A DNA stretch of 64,000 nt from Diprion similis (taxonomy: Eukaryota > Arthropoda > Insecta > Hymenoptera > Diprionidae), in NCBI RefSeq assembly GCF_021155765.1, contig NC_060107.1:2608501-2672500 (forward strand). The letters are read 5' to 3'. The notes below the pieces were generated by a model that made no database searches, was not told the DNA's origin, and saw nothing but the letters and a program-made list of their open reading frames with translations. How positions within the stretch are numbered: the stretch's first letter is position 1; the number at the start of each line of letters is the position of its first letter. The translations under genes were made by a program, and so were the position numbers. This document shows positions 1 through 10,700 of the stretch, piece by piece.

Positions 1-565
1 GTCAATCACTTCACCTTGGTCTGAACGATGCCAATCAAATTCGGTTCACAGTCTGCGTAATACTGCATTTATTCGATGCCTCGAGAGTGAAATTTTTGCG
101 CAGGCATGCTGGGCTTTTAGGTTTCTAGTTGAGATCAACAGGAACGCGATCGGTGAAGTGAAAGGGAGGTTCGGACTCACCTGGAAGGTTGACGAACGCC
201 ATGACGGTGAACAGAAAAATACAAACGTAGCGCATTTTGGCAAGCGATTACTCTTCGAGATCGTTCGTTGACTGTTGATGAATGCCGGTACTCTCCGTTG
301 CACACGTGTTTGTATTGAACTGAAATGTCGATTCTCTTATCGCAGAACTAATTCATGAAAAGGCCGCATTCGCAGCAGTCATCATGCGTGCGATGTACGT
401 ACCTGGCTACACAAATCATGGCAGTTCTGATATAAAACCAATGACTGTACAATGATTTGGGTGAAGCCCGATTGGACACTTGAAATAATCGGAAGCCGTA
501 TTGGACACAGAGATTTATTGGGCATAGCACGGTTGGATGCCAGCGGTGTTGCGGTCACGGCTCCA
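1..565. repeat. Left arm of a peptide-gene inverted duplication
   Basis: This block carries exon 1 of gene A and its upstream flank. Read on the minus strand it matches the plus strand at about 1603-2600, which carries gene B exon 1 and its flank. Examples are the shared word TGCCCAATAAATCTC and the shared signal-peptide exon. Bases 1-235 also match 3743-3977 (gene C exon 1 and intron) as a direct repeat with few differences. The block therefore belongs to a locally duplicated peptide-gene unit. Confidence 0.85.
181..235 (-). CDS. Gene A: signal-peptide exon of a cysteine-rich secreted peptide (partial)
   Basis: The 55-nt exon starts with ATG at 235-233 and ends in phase 1 at a strong donor (CCAG|GTGAGT). 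It encodes a hydrophobic signal peptide (MRYVCIFLFTVMAFVNLP) nearly identical to those of genes B and D. By comparison with the intact paralogues, the two six-cysteine exons should lie about 300-650 bp further left, beyond base 1. Only this exon is visible, so it cannot be said whether the gene is intact. Its 5' flank forms an inverted repeat with that of gene B, so the two genes are head to head. The product is expected to be a small secreted disulphide-rich peptide. Confidence 0.7.
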
Positions 566-1602
566 ATGGGCCCCAAAGAAGGAATAAATACAGAAATGTG
601 TGATCAATATTTCTATTCACCTCAGAGGAAAAGCTGAAATACGTATTCAAAGTACCTACTTTTTAATAAAAAGACAAATTTAAAGTTTTATATAAAGATA
701 CTCTAAGTTTAATTCAGTTAGTTTTGTTAGAAAATTGTTTTTAGCAATTGAAATTTGAATTTAAAAAAGACTGAATAAATAATAAATGTTGATTATTAAT
801 AATGAGCTCAATTTTTTTCTGCATTTAGTTTGCAATTTTGTTTTGTCCGGCGTTTCTCCATTTTCCTCGACATCCTCTCGCCTCCACTTGCCAACGCTTC
901 GACTTTTCTTACGATAACGCTATACTCTCAACCTGTCCTGCAATTTTCATTCAGCTTCACGCCACTCGTTATCGCCATTGCCTTGCTAATTCTATTCCTA
1001 ACTATCCTGGATTCTTACACTTTTCGTGCGCTTGTACTTCTTGTCTTAGAGTCACTCCTATCCCAACGTTCGAATAATCAACTTCAACTTCCAACCTCAG
1101 TTCCAGGCTAAATAATCATTTCACCTATTTCTGACACACTTCGCCTGGTTACACAATTACAAATTCCTGAATTTCTAATAAAGCCTTCATATGACTTTTT
1201 GAAAGTTTTAAAAATTTCTTGAAAATTTCCAGAGAAAAATAGTAAATCGAGAAAGCAGAAAACCCTAGTTGCAAATCAGTAGTAGATGGTAAACAGAGAA
1301 CCTAACCTAATTTTTTCAGATTGGTTCAGTGTATAGTAGTTCCTCGATTTTGTTCAGTAACGAGTTCGATAAGTGGAACTATCACCTGTATAGAATAATG
1401 TAAGTGGAAATTAAATGAAACCTTGAAATTGAAACTACATGGTATCGATCGGAATCCAAAAACGTCCGTAAATGCTACACTAAATCGAAACAGCACTTGT
1501 CTTTGAAATTAGTTTTACATTTTGTAATATAAATGTTCAAGTAAGAAAAAAAAAAAAACATTCGAAACTTTTCTACTCAGAACCAGGTTGATGAAGGCCT
1601 GT
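566..1602. other. Spacer between the divergent genes A and B
   Basis: This is AT-rich intergenic sequence between the two arms of the inverted duplication. No ORF with cysteine-rich or other recognisable coding character was seen. A pyrimidine-rich stretch lies at 840-1110, and a short poly-A run near 1546. It may hold shared regulatory sequence for the divergent pair, but no specific site could be supported. Confidence 0.5.
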
Positions 1603-2600
1603 CCGTAACACCCCCATATCCGATCGTATTATGCCCAATAAATCTCAGCGTCCAATACGACTTCCAATTATTTTTAGTGTCCAAAAGAGCTGATGTCCAA
1701 TCAGGCTTCATCCAAATCATTGTACAGTCATTGGTTTTACATCAGATCTGCCGTGATTTATGAAGCAAGGTACGTTCATCGCACGCATGATGACTACTGT
1801 GAATGCGGCCTTTTTAGGGATTAGTTATGCGATAAGAGAATCGACATTTCAGTCCAATACAGACACTTGTAGAACATAGAGTCCCGGCATTTGTCGACAT
1901 TCAACGAACGATTGACCAGAGTAAACGCTTGCTAGTACAGTTATTATATTTTATTTGGGGGAGGGGCTGAGAAAAACTTGTATTGCCAACCAAGAGTTTC
2001 TCCGAGCTTTTTCAGCCATCTTGAAAAAAGGGGTGAATTTTTTTTTTTGGGACGACTCGTAAAATAAAAATTATGATCATATACTTTTTTTTGCGGTTTT
2101 AACGCTCTACAATTAAAGTCATATGAATTCTTCACCTTCCGTTGATCGTTGTTGAGATATAACAAAATTTACCCGTTTTCAAGATGGCGGAAAAAGCTTA
2201 TAAGAAATCTTGGTTGACAATTCCAAGATAAACTTTATACTAAACTCTCTTAAACGATATTTAGAAATCAGCCCTCTCGGTTCATCTGCATTTAATCGCC
2301 TTATTTTGGACGTAACAATTGGGCTATACCAAAATGGGCTTCGTTAGTATTTTTCTGTTCACCGTCATGGCGTTCGTCAACCTTCCAGGTGAGTCCGAAC
2401 CACCGTTTCACTTTACCGATCGAATTCCTGTTGATTTCAACTAGAAACTTCAAAGCTCAGCATGCCTGCGCAAGAATTATACTCTCAATGCATCGAATAA
2501 ATGCAGTATTGCGCAGCTGTGAACGAAATTTAATTCGCATCGTTCAGACCAAGATGAAGTGATTGGCTTCAGCTAAATCGAACGTCGATAAGCCTGAGCG
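1603..2600. repeat. Right arm of the peptide-gene inverted duplication
   Basis: This block is the reverse complement of about 1-565, interrupted by a roughly 400-bp insertion (1933-2329). The match runs through the far upstream flank, the proximal upstream region, signal exon and intron 1 (for example CAGCATGCCTGCGCAAGAAT). It shows that genes A and B arose by inverted duplication. Confidence 0.8.
1933..2329. mobile_element. Foldback/MITE-like insertion just upstream of the gene B start codon
   Basis: Compared with the inverted paralogous arm (gene A, about 236-242), about 397 bp are inserted between the conserved CGCTTGC and the CAAAATG that holds the start codon. Within it, 1983-2045 and 2161-2220 are imperfect inverted repeats; both read CAACCAAGA, then AGCTTTTTC, then GCCATCTTGAAAA when aligned. 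There is no transposase ORF, so it looks like a non-autonomous element. It pushes the ancestral upstream region away from gene B and probably changes its 5' UTR or promoter. Confidence 0.7.
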
Positions 2601-3046
2601 AGGCAGCTTTTGGATTTGGTGCATCAGCACCATATCGTCCATTGAAAATTTCTTCGCTGTCTGTATGTTACGCACAAATTTTCAGGTATAAACTCTAAGA
2701 AAGAGCCGTGCCCCTCGACAATGTGCAGATATGATGGTGATTGCAATAATTATAGAGTGGGGTATGAATGTTCGTCAAAAAGATTCGCCTGCTGCCTCGA
2801 TCGTGAGTGATAAAAGTTCCTTCCTTCAGCCATCCATCGTATTAAATTATCTATTTGTGTCGATTAATTTTCATCTATTTATTATCTGTCAAAGCGACTC
2901 CAGAATCACGTCAGGTGGCCGCCTGCACAGACCAAGGCGGCACCTGCATGTTTATGGATGAATGCACCGAGACCCACAACGCGCGCACAGCCCTATTTGA
3001 TCTTTGTCCTGAAGAAGGTGACGTATGCTGCATGGTGGACGCGTGA
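2334..3046 (+). CDS. Gene B: secreted peptide with two six-cysteine, beta-defensin-like domains
   Basis: There are three exons: 2334-2388 (signal peptide, phase 1), 2686-2802 (phase 1) and 2895-3046 (stop TGA at 3044-3046). Together they give 107 aa; an in-frame acceptor at 2904 would give 104 aa. Exon 2 encodes a domain with spacing C-x4-C-x5-C-x8-C-x6-CC. Exon 3 encodes C-x6-C-x5-C-x13-C-x6-CC with GG-T-C after the first cysteine and an LCP before the last pair. The signal peptide is typical and there is no membrane segment, so the product should be an extracellular disulphide-rich peptide. An antimicrobial or other host-defence role is inferred from the cysteine pattern. Gene D shares the architecture. 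AATAAA follows at 3217-3222. Confidence 0.8.
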
Positions 3047-3216
3047 TCGATGCACGACATAAGAGGAGCGATGGATTGATCATTGGTTAAATTATGTTAT
3101 CAATGGATCTGCCAAGAACGTGTAGGAAAATAATCCGCCTCCATGCCTTTGATATACCGAAAATCCTTCGATGGTTTCGTAACACTTCTTATATTCCTGC
3201 TCTTACAAAGTGCTCT

Positions 3217-3222
3217 AATAAA
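3217..3222 (+). terminator. Poly(A) signal of gene B
   Basis: A perfect AATAAA lies 171 nt past the gene B stop codon and is followed by GT-rich sequence (TTGTGTG), as expected for a polyadenylation site. Confidence 0.6.
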
Positions 3223-3299
3223 ATTGTGTGCACCATAAAGCTTATGGATGTTGTCTCTTTTCTACTCCCTTTTTTAACTGGTTAGCAAATTATCATCTG

Positions 3300-3977
3300 A
3301 AGTAATCAACGAGACGTTTCAATTCCCTGCAATATTTTTACGGGGGTAAGGAAATCCGGATGACAATTCGAAAGTTGGACTGAATTTTGCCGTAGATTTT
3401 TGCACAATCGTGAGGCAATCATGGTAATTGAATTGCTTTGGCGAATAATAAATGGATGAATATCGATCGACAGATGTAAATATTCTAATATGATGAAAGG
3501 TGGAAAGGAGGGAACCTTTATCACTCACCAACGCTGCAGCAGTAGTCGTTTTTGTTTTTGGAGCTGCGCAAAGATTTTCATGTCTGCAATGTTATTTGGG
3601 GCAAATTTTGTTCTGAGAGTTTATCCCTGAAAAATCGTGCATAATAAACAGAGAGCGAAGAAATTTTCGATTGACGTTGGTGCTGCTGTACCGAATCCAA
3701 AAGCTGCCTCACACCGGCTCATCGACGTTTGATTTAGCCGAAGTCAATCACTTCACCTTGGTCTGAACGGTGCCAATCAAATTCGGTTCACAGTCTGCGT
3801 AATACTGCATTTATTCGATGCCTCGAGATTGAAATTTTTGCGCAGGAATGCTGAGCTTTTAGGTTTCCAGTTGAAATCAACAGGAATTCGATCGGTGAAG
3901 TGAAACGGTGGTTCGGACTCACCTGGAAGGTTGACGAGCGCCATGATGGTGAACAGAAAAATATCAACGCAGCGCAA
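3300..3977 (-). pseudogene. Gene C: broken copy of the two-domain cysteine-rich peptide gene
   Basis: The locus aligns with genes A, B and D but carries several lesions. In exon 1 (3923-3977) the start ATG has become TTG, while the donor is intact. Exon 2 (3529-3626) is 98 nt instead of 114-117, which breaks the frame. It has an in-frame TAA two codons after the first cysteine codon, and the part that holds cysteine 4 in the paralogues is missing. The terminal Cys-Cys codons survive, but in another frame. The exon 3 region (left of 3435) keeps the acceptor-side sequence but no recognisable cysteine framework. It is a decayed family member; a downstream start could not rescue the frame. Confidence 0.8.
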
Positions 3978-4495
3978 TTTGGCAAGCCATTACTCTTCGA
4001 GATTGTTCATTGGCTATTGACAAATGACGGCACTTTGCCGTGCAGCCACTATTATGTGTATAAACAATGGGTTCACACGCATGCACTTTATGGCCTGCAT
4101 GATCTGTATGTGTAAATACAATTCACTCATATTCTAATCATTGGAGATATCACCTGCGTTCAATTTGCCTGTGGAAAAGTACGATCGGTCTTCCCCGATG
4201 TATCGGCAAAGTGCCAGCGTTTAGCTGCGGATTGTAAAAGTTTCCGGAGTCGCAACAACGTCCGACGTTGGTAATAAGAATCGAATAGTACGATATTTGT
4301 ATTCCAGAATCGACCATGTATTACAAAAATACAGAGAGACACGAACTAGTTGAAACCAGAATTTTTTTACTCAAATTGTCACGCTCCAAACTGAGTAAGA
4401 TTAAACTCCACGGACATAAAAATTGTTGCGGAACCATCGCAGGATTTCATATCATAAATAAGGATGTAAATTTTTTCTTTCACATTCTAAACTCA

Positions 4496-4501
4496 TTTAT
4501 T
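4496..4501 (-). terminator. Poly(A) signal of gene D
   Basis: On the minus strand AATAAA occurs 58 nt after the gene D stop codon (plus strand TTTATT), a normal distance for a compact 3' UTR. Confidence 0.6.
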
Positions 4502-4558
4502 CAAAAAACACAATCGAACCGATGATCAATCCACATCTCCCGTCGTCTCGCGCATCCA

Positions 4559-5597
4559 TCAGTGGATCAGGACGCAGCATACCTTGTTGTTAGGACATGG
4601 ACCAGGACGTTGTAGGCTTGGATTGCATTTCTTCATGCACTCTCCACCGTAGTGTCTGCATGCGGTCTCTTGATTTTTTTTCACTAAAATTGTATCGAGA
4701 AATAATCAGTGATCGAAAATCGATCCTCGCAAAAAGGAAAGAACTATCATCACTCACCAACGCTGCAACAGACTTGCTGTTTGTTCGGACATTCAGCCCC
4801 CTTCCAAAGAATGTCGCAGTTATCCTGTGACATGCAGTTTTCCGTCGGACAAGATTCACTCGCAGAGTTGCCTGAAAAAACGTGCGTGATTAGCGGTTCG
4901 GCGATAAAATTTGCAGCGATCGCTTATCTTATCAATTTTCGATTTAGCAGACGTCGAACACTTCACGTTTGTATGACCGACGCAGACTGACTTCGGTTCA
5001 CAGTGTGTGTGCATAATGCTAGTCTAAAATATCCGACACTGTTGATAGAAGTAGGACACTTTCTTCGTTTACCAGATATATATCAATCAGAACGTTTACA
5101 TACAATTCTCACTGAATAATGACACTCTGACTTCTCCAGTCTACCTCTTTATACATCTTTTTTCTTTATAGAACATTATTCTTCTAGAGCTTCCTATCTT
5201 TATAGATCATTCTTGCTCCTTCCTTATCCGCTGTTCCCTTATACATTTACCGACCGTCGTTCTACTCTATCCCTTCTTTACCTACCGATAAAATTGTCTT
5301 AGAAAACAGTTGAATTGATCTGATTTCAACAGACATCTCTATACAGATAGATCCCTTTTTTACCTACCGATAAAATTGTCTTAAAATTGTCTAAAATGAA
5401 GAGAAAAAAAAAAAAAAAACAGTTGAATTGCTCTGATTTCAACAGAGATGAAAATTTTGCGAAAGCATGCTGGGATCTTTAGGCTAACTCTTGAAATCAG
5501 TGGAAATTCGATCGGTGGAATGAAATCAGAGTTCGGACTCACCTGGGAGGTTGACGAGCGCCATTACGGTGAGCAGAAAAATGAAAACGGAACGCAT
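4559..5597 (-). CDS. Gene D: secreted peptide with two six-cysteine domains; second domain has the beta-defensin spacing
   Basis: There are three minus-strand exons: 5543-5597 (signal peptide beginning MRSVFIFLLTVMALVNLP), 4758-4871 and 4559-4683 (stop at 4561-4559). All phases match (1, 1), giving 97 aa. An in-frame acceptor 15 nt further in would give a slightly shorter form. The exon 2 domain is C-x4-C-x5-C-x8-C-x5-CC. The exon 3 domain is C-x6-C-x3-C-x9-C-x5-CC with GGEC after the first cysteine and G-P-C before the terminal pair. Known vertebrate beta-defensins use C-x6-C-x3-5-C-x9-10-C-x5-6-CC, so the second domain fits exactly. The likely product is a secreted, disulphide-stabilised host-defence peptide. 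The function is inferred from spacing only; convergent disulphide folds and other six-cysteine inhibitors remain possible. Confidence 0.8.
5275..5448. repeat. Short tandem duplication in gene D intron 1
   Basis: A block of about 60-80 bp occurs twice in a row. Both copies read TACCTACCGATAAAATTGTC, then a spacer, then CAGTTGAATTG, CTCTGATTTCAACAGA or a close variant. The second copy has gained a poly-A stretch. It lies wholly inside the first intron of gene D. Confidence 0.7.
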
Positions 5598-5670
5598 TTT
5601 GCAAGCGATTACTCTTCTAGATTGCTCGATCACTGTTTACGAATTAATGCCGCCACTTTCCAGTGCGGCC

Positions 5671-5681
5671 ACTGTTATATG
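5671..5681 (-). promoter_or_regulatory. TATA-like element upstream of gene D
   Basis: The minus strand reads CATATAACAGT about 80 nt upstream of the gene D ATG. The following stretch (GTGGC.GCAC, then GAAGAGTAAT.GCTTGC to the start) is conserved upstream of pseudogene C. It is therefore a plausible core promoter with a short 5' UTR. The exact start site is unknown. Confidence 0.35.
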
Positions 5682-5699
5682 AAGAAGGTGTTCACACGC

Positions 5700-6915
5700 A
5701 CGCGATTCGACGCCTTCAACGTCTTTGTGTGTGGTTGGCTACACATTTGCATGCGGAAGCGTGGGCACGTACATTATACGTATAATAATAAGAAAGTTCG
5801 GGCGTGGGGACGAGCCAAGGAGGAACGAACTGCGATTCGCGATATCTTTGAGTCGCTTCCTCGAGTCCCGACTAATTGGCGCAATCCGGTCGCAACCAGT
5901 GATTGGTAATCCTGACATACGCGTCGGGAATGTCCCGGCGTTTATCTGCGGATTGCGAAATTCCCAGAGCTGCGACAACACCTTAAGAATTAGAGAACAA
6001 GATAAGAATTGAACGGTATGCGATATTTGCGTTGCAGAAATATGACAGGATTTTTTTTTTTTTACGCAACAACCAGGCTCTGATCTCACTCGAGATTAAG
6101 TTCTACCGTCACGTGCGTGTGGACAAAGAGAAAGAAGAAAATATGTCGAGTAAATTATTGTTCTGACTATAAAGCGAAGCTTTTGTAAGCGTATCCAATC
6201 GAGTATTGATTAATTAGAAGGTAATTCTTCGCAAGAAATCATTGACCGTCACTATTTTTCGTTTAATTTTGTTTTTCAGATGCACATTTTTCTTCCGAAT
6301 GATATTTTCTTTTCAAATATGTCGATTCTTAAGTCACGCGCCACGTGTTTGTAATTAGACAAGTGAATTTGAATTCCGAACTATAAATTCAGATTCGTGA
6401 TTAACGATTTAAAAGCCCGTGGATACTATGTTACGTGACAATATGACAAAGTTTTTTGTTTTATTTTGAACTATGTAGTACAATGTATCCGCTATTACAA
6501 ATTTTCGAAGTTTGAACTCCGATTCGTGTGAGAAATATGATATTGATCATTTTTCTTCGAGATCAATAAGGTGGAAATAATTTAAAAATATCTCTTCCAG
6601 GGCTTTTAATTCTCTTCACATTTTACGCATTAAATTCCAGGCATTTAACATTAAAGTAAACCTATAACACCGAAGGAGTTTTTTTTTTTTAGGGTAAAAA
6701 TACCGATACAGCAACCTGTGAAGTAATTAGAATGCTTTCTAGACAGTTGAAAGCGAAATTATCATCCATCGGGTTTTTGGAAATACATATATCCATACAA
6801 CATCCAACGGACATTGAAATCACTTTTGTACAGCGATAATATGTGTGCGATAAGGAATTGGAATGGCGTGTGACATGCACGGGTGTAATAATGTGTAACA
6901 TGTATGTACATATGA
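5700..6915. other. Intergenic stretch without a recognisable gene
   Basis: An open frame running to 5909 is the antisense of gene D exon 1 continued into its upstream region. It shows no domain or splice context. The rest is AT-rich unique sequence. Confidence 0.5.
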
Positions 6916-7715
6916 GGCAGTTCAGGTCACTTCGATCTACGTACACTCCGTGACCTCTCGGGTTTTGTCCGTAATTTTTTATATGATTCTCCTCACTTTG
7001 AAAAGCTCTAATTTTTTTTTTAGATTTTTTCGACACATTTCGAATTTTCTACAATTTTTCAAAACCATTTTATTGATTGACACAATTTAAAAATCTGGAA
7101 ACATTCTGAAAAATTATGTGTCAGGTATCAAAATATTCAAGCTTAGAACTGCAGTGGGAAGATTTTTCCTTCTCAGTGTCTTCAAGATTTTTCTGGTAGA
7201 AAAAAGTTGAAAAAAATTAGAAGCGAGAGTCGTTTTACTATATATCATTGCTGAAACATTTTCATATGTCATACCGGATTTTTGAAAATATTTAGATTTT
7301 TCCGGAACCATTTTACGATTTGCAATTTTTTTTTTATCAGTAAAATGAAGAGAAAAAAAAAAATTACTTGCGAAAAATCTGAAAAAATGTTCTACGATCT
7401 GGTGCGAAATATGAAAACGTTTCAACAACCATCCATAGTAAAACGACTTGCGCTTCTAATTGTTTTAAAGTTTTTTTGTCGGAAAAAGCTTGAAAACAAT
7501 GAGAAAGAAAAATCTCCCCACTTGGGCTATAAGCTTCAAAATTCTGATACCTGACACATGATGTTTCAAGACTTTTTCAGATTTTTAAATCGTCTCGATC
7601 AATAAGATGGTTTTAAAAAATTGTAGAAAATTCGAACCGGGCTGAAAAAAATGTAGAAAAAAAAAATGACTGCTCTTCAAAATGAGAACAATCATATAAA
7701 CGATCTGGACTGCCC
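6916..7715. mobile_element. Foldback element, copy 1
   Basis: This is an imperfect palindrome of about 800 bp. The left half (TAGATTTTTTCGACAC, CAAAACCATTTTATTGATTG, TGTGTCAGGTATCAAAAT) recurs in reverse complement in the right half (ATACCTGACACATGATG, GATCAATAAGATGGTTTT, AGAAAATTCGAACC). The outer ends are GGCAGTTCAGGTCAC on the left and, reverse-complemented, GGGCAGTCCAGATCG on the right. There is no transposase. A second copy lies at about 45930-46655. Confidence 0.75.
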
Positions 7716-10700
7716 CATATACCATTTTGCTTCATTCTCGCAAGTCGTATCATAAAACAAGTAAATCCACCGAAGCAAAGTGGTATGGTTATACTTATTT
7801 TCAGTTTCCAATGAGTAGCTGGTCGTTCTTTATTTATTCCGATGCCGTGTACTACGGCTCTTATCGAACTCCAACCAATGAAGAGAAGAGCCGGGCAGCC
7901 CCGAGCTGGTTGAAATGGTCAGGCCGGTTTTGCTATCTCCGACGAAGACGAGCTGCAATCGAAACGCCGCGAGCCATATCAGCTTCGTATTACAGGCATG
8001 TAACATACCCACATGCACAATATACATGCCATGGATTGCAGACCGAAAGGAAGTCGTAAGTTTTTGTCGACAGATATGCGTGTGCTTAATATGCTGTATT
8101 TCGAATGTTCTGAAAAATTTACCATTATTTATGCCAACGCATCGTGAACACGGTCGATTAGGGTCGACTCGGCTGCTATATTTTCGGGCGAAAACGTTTA
8201 TTCCATTTCTCATCAGGTACGTGTGTGACTAAGTATAGTCTGAACTACAGCCTGTCCTAGTTTTTCGGGTAATCTTCACTTCGATGGGGGTCAATTTTTT
8301 CCTTATACTTGCTAAAAGAAATCGGCTTCCAAGAAATTGCGAAAGTTGAACTGATTTCACGAATTTATCAGCCCCGATGAGTGGATCAAAGTTACAGGAA
8401 AAGAGTAGAAATATTTGAAGAAAATTAAACAACATTTCTGTAGCCAGGAACGGTGACTTGTAACTTTTTTTCGGTATGGAGTTCATTACAGATGTGGGAA
8501 TGGAAAGGGGTTGCTCATTTGCTCAAACAGAGTTACCTGATATTTTCATCAACGTTATATCTTTGCACTTTCGAAACAAATTAACCTCGTTTACACATAA
8601 TTTTTCAATAAAACCAAAAGCAGCTCAAAGTTCAGTATTTTACTTAGTCATGATGGAGACATGATTGATTTCTGTTATTATTTATACCCGAGTGTAAAGG
8701 ATCGTTCTGTGAATCAATCTTAATCCAAGATCTGAGTTTCTAACCGCTGTAAAGTGAAAAAATGTTCATACCGCAGCGCAAGACAACTCTAGGATGAATG
8801 AGATAATTCTAAAAAAAAAAAAACAAGAAATCAATTTTAGATTCAATGCAAATGGGTAAAATACTTTATAGACATAGATATGCGGAAAGTTTTAGGCAAT
8901 AAAGCTACTGTCTCAATGATGATCTTCGAAAGTTGTTAATTTGATTCCAATCAAGTCTTCGTCTACCAATAAAGTCCAATCTGTAGATGCGTTTCGTTTG
9001 ATGGCGTTCTTTTCTAATGGTCAATTCTGAACTTGTCCGGCTGTTTCAAAGGAACGATAATACAACTTTAGGTGAAACACAATTGATTTAATGATTCGAA
9101 ATAACGATACGTACTCTCGGCATTCCATCCATCAAAGGTATCAACTCGCGTCGTGGATAAATATGCATAAATTGTAATGCACAAATGTGACTTCGGGTCG
9201 TCGTCAGTCGGTTTCCGGTGTTCGTGAGTCCCGGGAAAAACGAATGTCCGGGGTCCGAGTAGCGACTCACGTTCGCTTTGTCTAATGGGACAATTTGCCC
9301 AATTTCATTTCGGCTAATGGACACGGGCACACAAACGAGTGTGGATAAAAGCTCGTGACCCAGCCTTCAGGTTTTCTCCCCTCAGTCAAACGTGTCCCTT
9401 CCGTTGACCAGCACTCACTTACATTTCGCACACACATACCGGTTCACCTATGCAGAGGTGGAATATTACCGATTGGAGGGACAATTTGTCTCAAAGACGA
9501 ATTGCGCCGTGACGTAGCCTGGCATTATAGCCTGGAAAAAAAAATCGAGTTTCTCTCATTGAATTATTTGGATTTTCGTGCAGGGAAATCGCTTCCTGAT
9601 ATCCTCGCAAAACGGCTACATTATAACGATATCATTTTCGGCTGTACATTTATTTTCGCGTCAACTTTTACACTCTCGTCAATTATTGTTCCGTCGGAAA
9701 TTGTTGGGGACCTTTTTTTTTTTTTAATAATTTTACTCCGTCGTTGGGAATAATTGGAATCGATTTCACCGATTCTAGTCGAAGGTAATTGCGAACGAAA
9801 CCTTTGATGGATTAGGTGGATTTGAAAACGTACTTGTACAATTTTCAGTCCGTTGTTTAACGCATTGAATTCGTGGGAATTCATAGCAGAGCGAGAAACG
9901 AAGATTGCGGATTTGAATAATACGTCACAATTCGGAAAGACCTGAGTGATATTGCGAATAATTGGAACGCAGCTTTTGACTTTAAATTTTGTACCGCTGC
10001 GGCTCTTGATAGAATGAATTACGAGAAGCGAGAGCAAAAAATGTAATCCCGAGTGTAATAGAGTACCGATACCGAAAACTTCCCTCAATTTTAACTATGG
10101 AAATTGTTTATTAGTTTTGTAAATTAAAACGGTGTTTCTCATGTAGACGCATTATATATAATGTAAAGTATACGCTATAATATACAAGTTCGTAGATTAG
10201 TTAGTTTTTAGATTCTACAGAATTTTACATTAAACATTATACAATATAATACGATGAAATTATTCATATAATATACCTATGTTCTTATATCGCGATTTAT
10301 ATTTTAATAACTCTAAAGTTAAGGATCTGTACAGTATGTAATTAATCAATCGTTAACATTACTCACGGCATTCGGTGTATAAACGTAATACTTATCATCC
10401 GGGAAACAGTGAAAAGTTTATCGTTGGAACAATTAATATTCCACGTCAATTATTCTTTCGTCAGATTATTTTCATCGCCACCGTTTATCAGTTTTCTCCG
10501 ATTGTTGTTGTTTTATCGTGAAAAATTTACATCAGCTACGTCGAAGTAAGTAAATTATTTTTTTTGTCAACGGAAATCGCATCAGTTACAACGTAGTGTC
10601 ATAAACATATCGTACATAATCGAATATACATCATTATATTCTTTTTATATTTATATATATATATTTATATTATATGTCTAAGGATTGTCACAAGCTGACA

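Noticed and set aside
3319..3531. Minus-strand frame of about 70 codons as an independent small peptide
   Set aside because: It aligns with intron 2 and the exon 3 acceptor side of gene B, so it is part of pseudogene C.
5448..5909. 153-codon plus-strand frame
   Set aside because: It is the antisense of gene D exon 1 plus its upstream flank; the minus-strand splice structure explains the locus.
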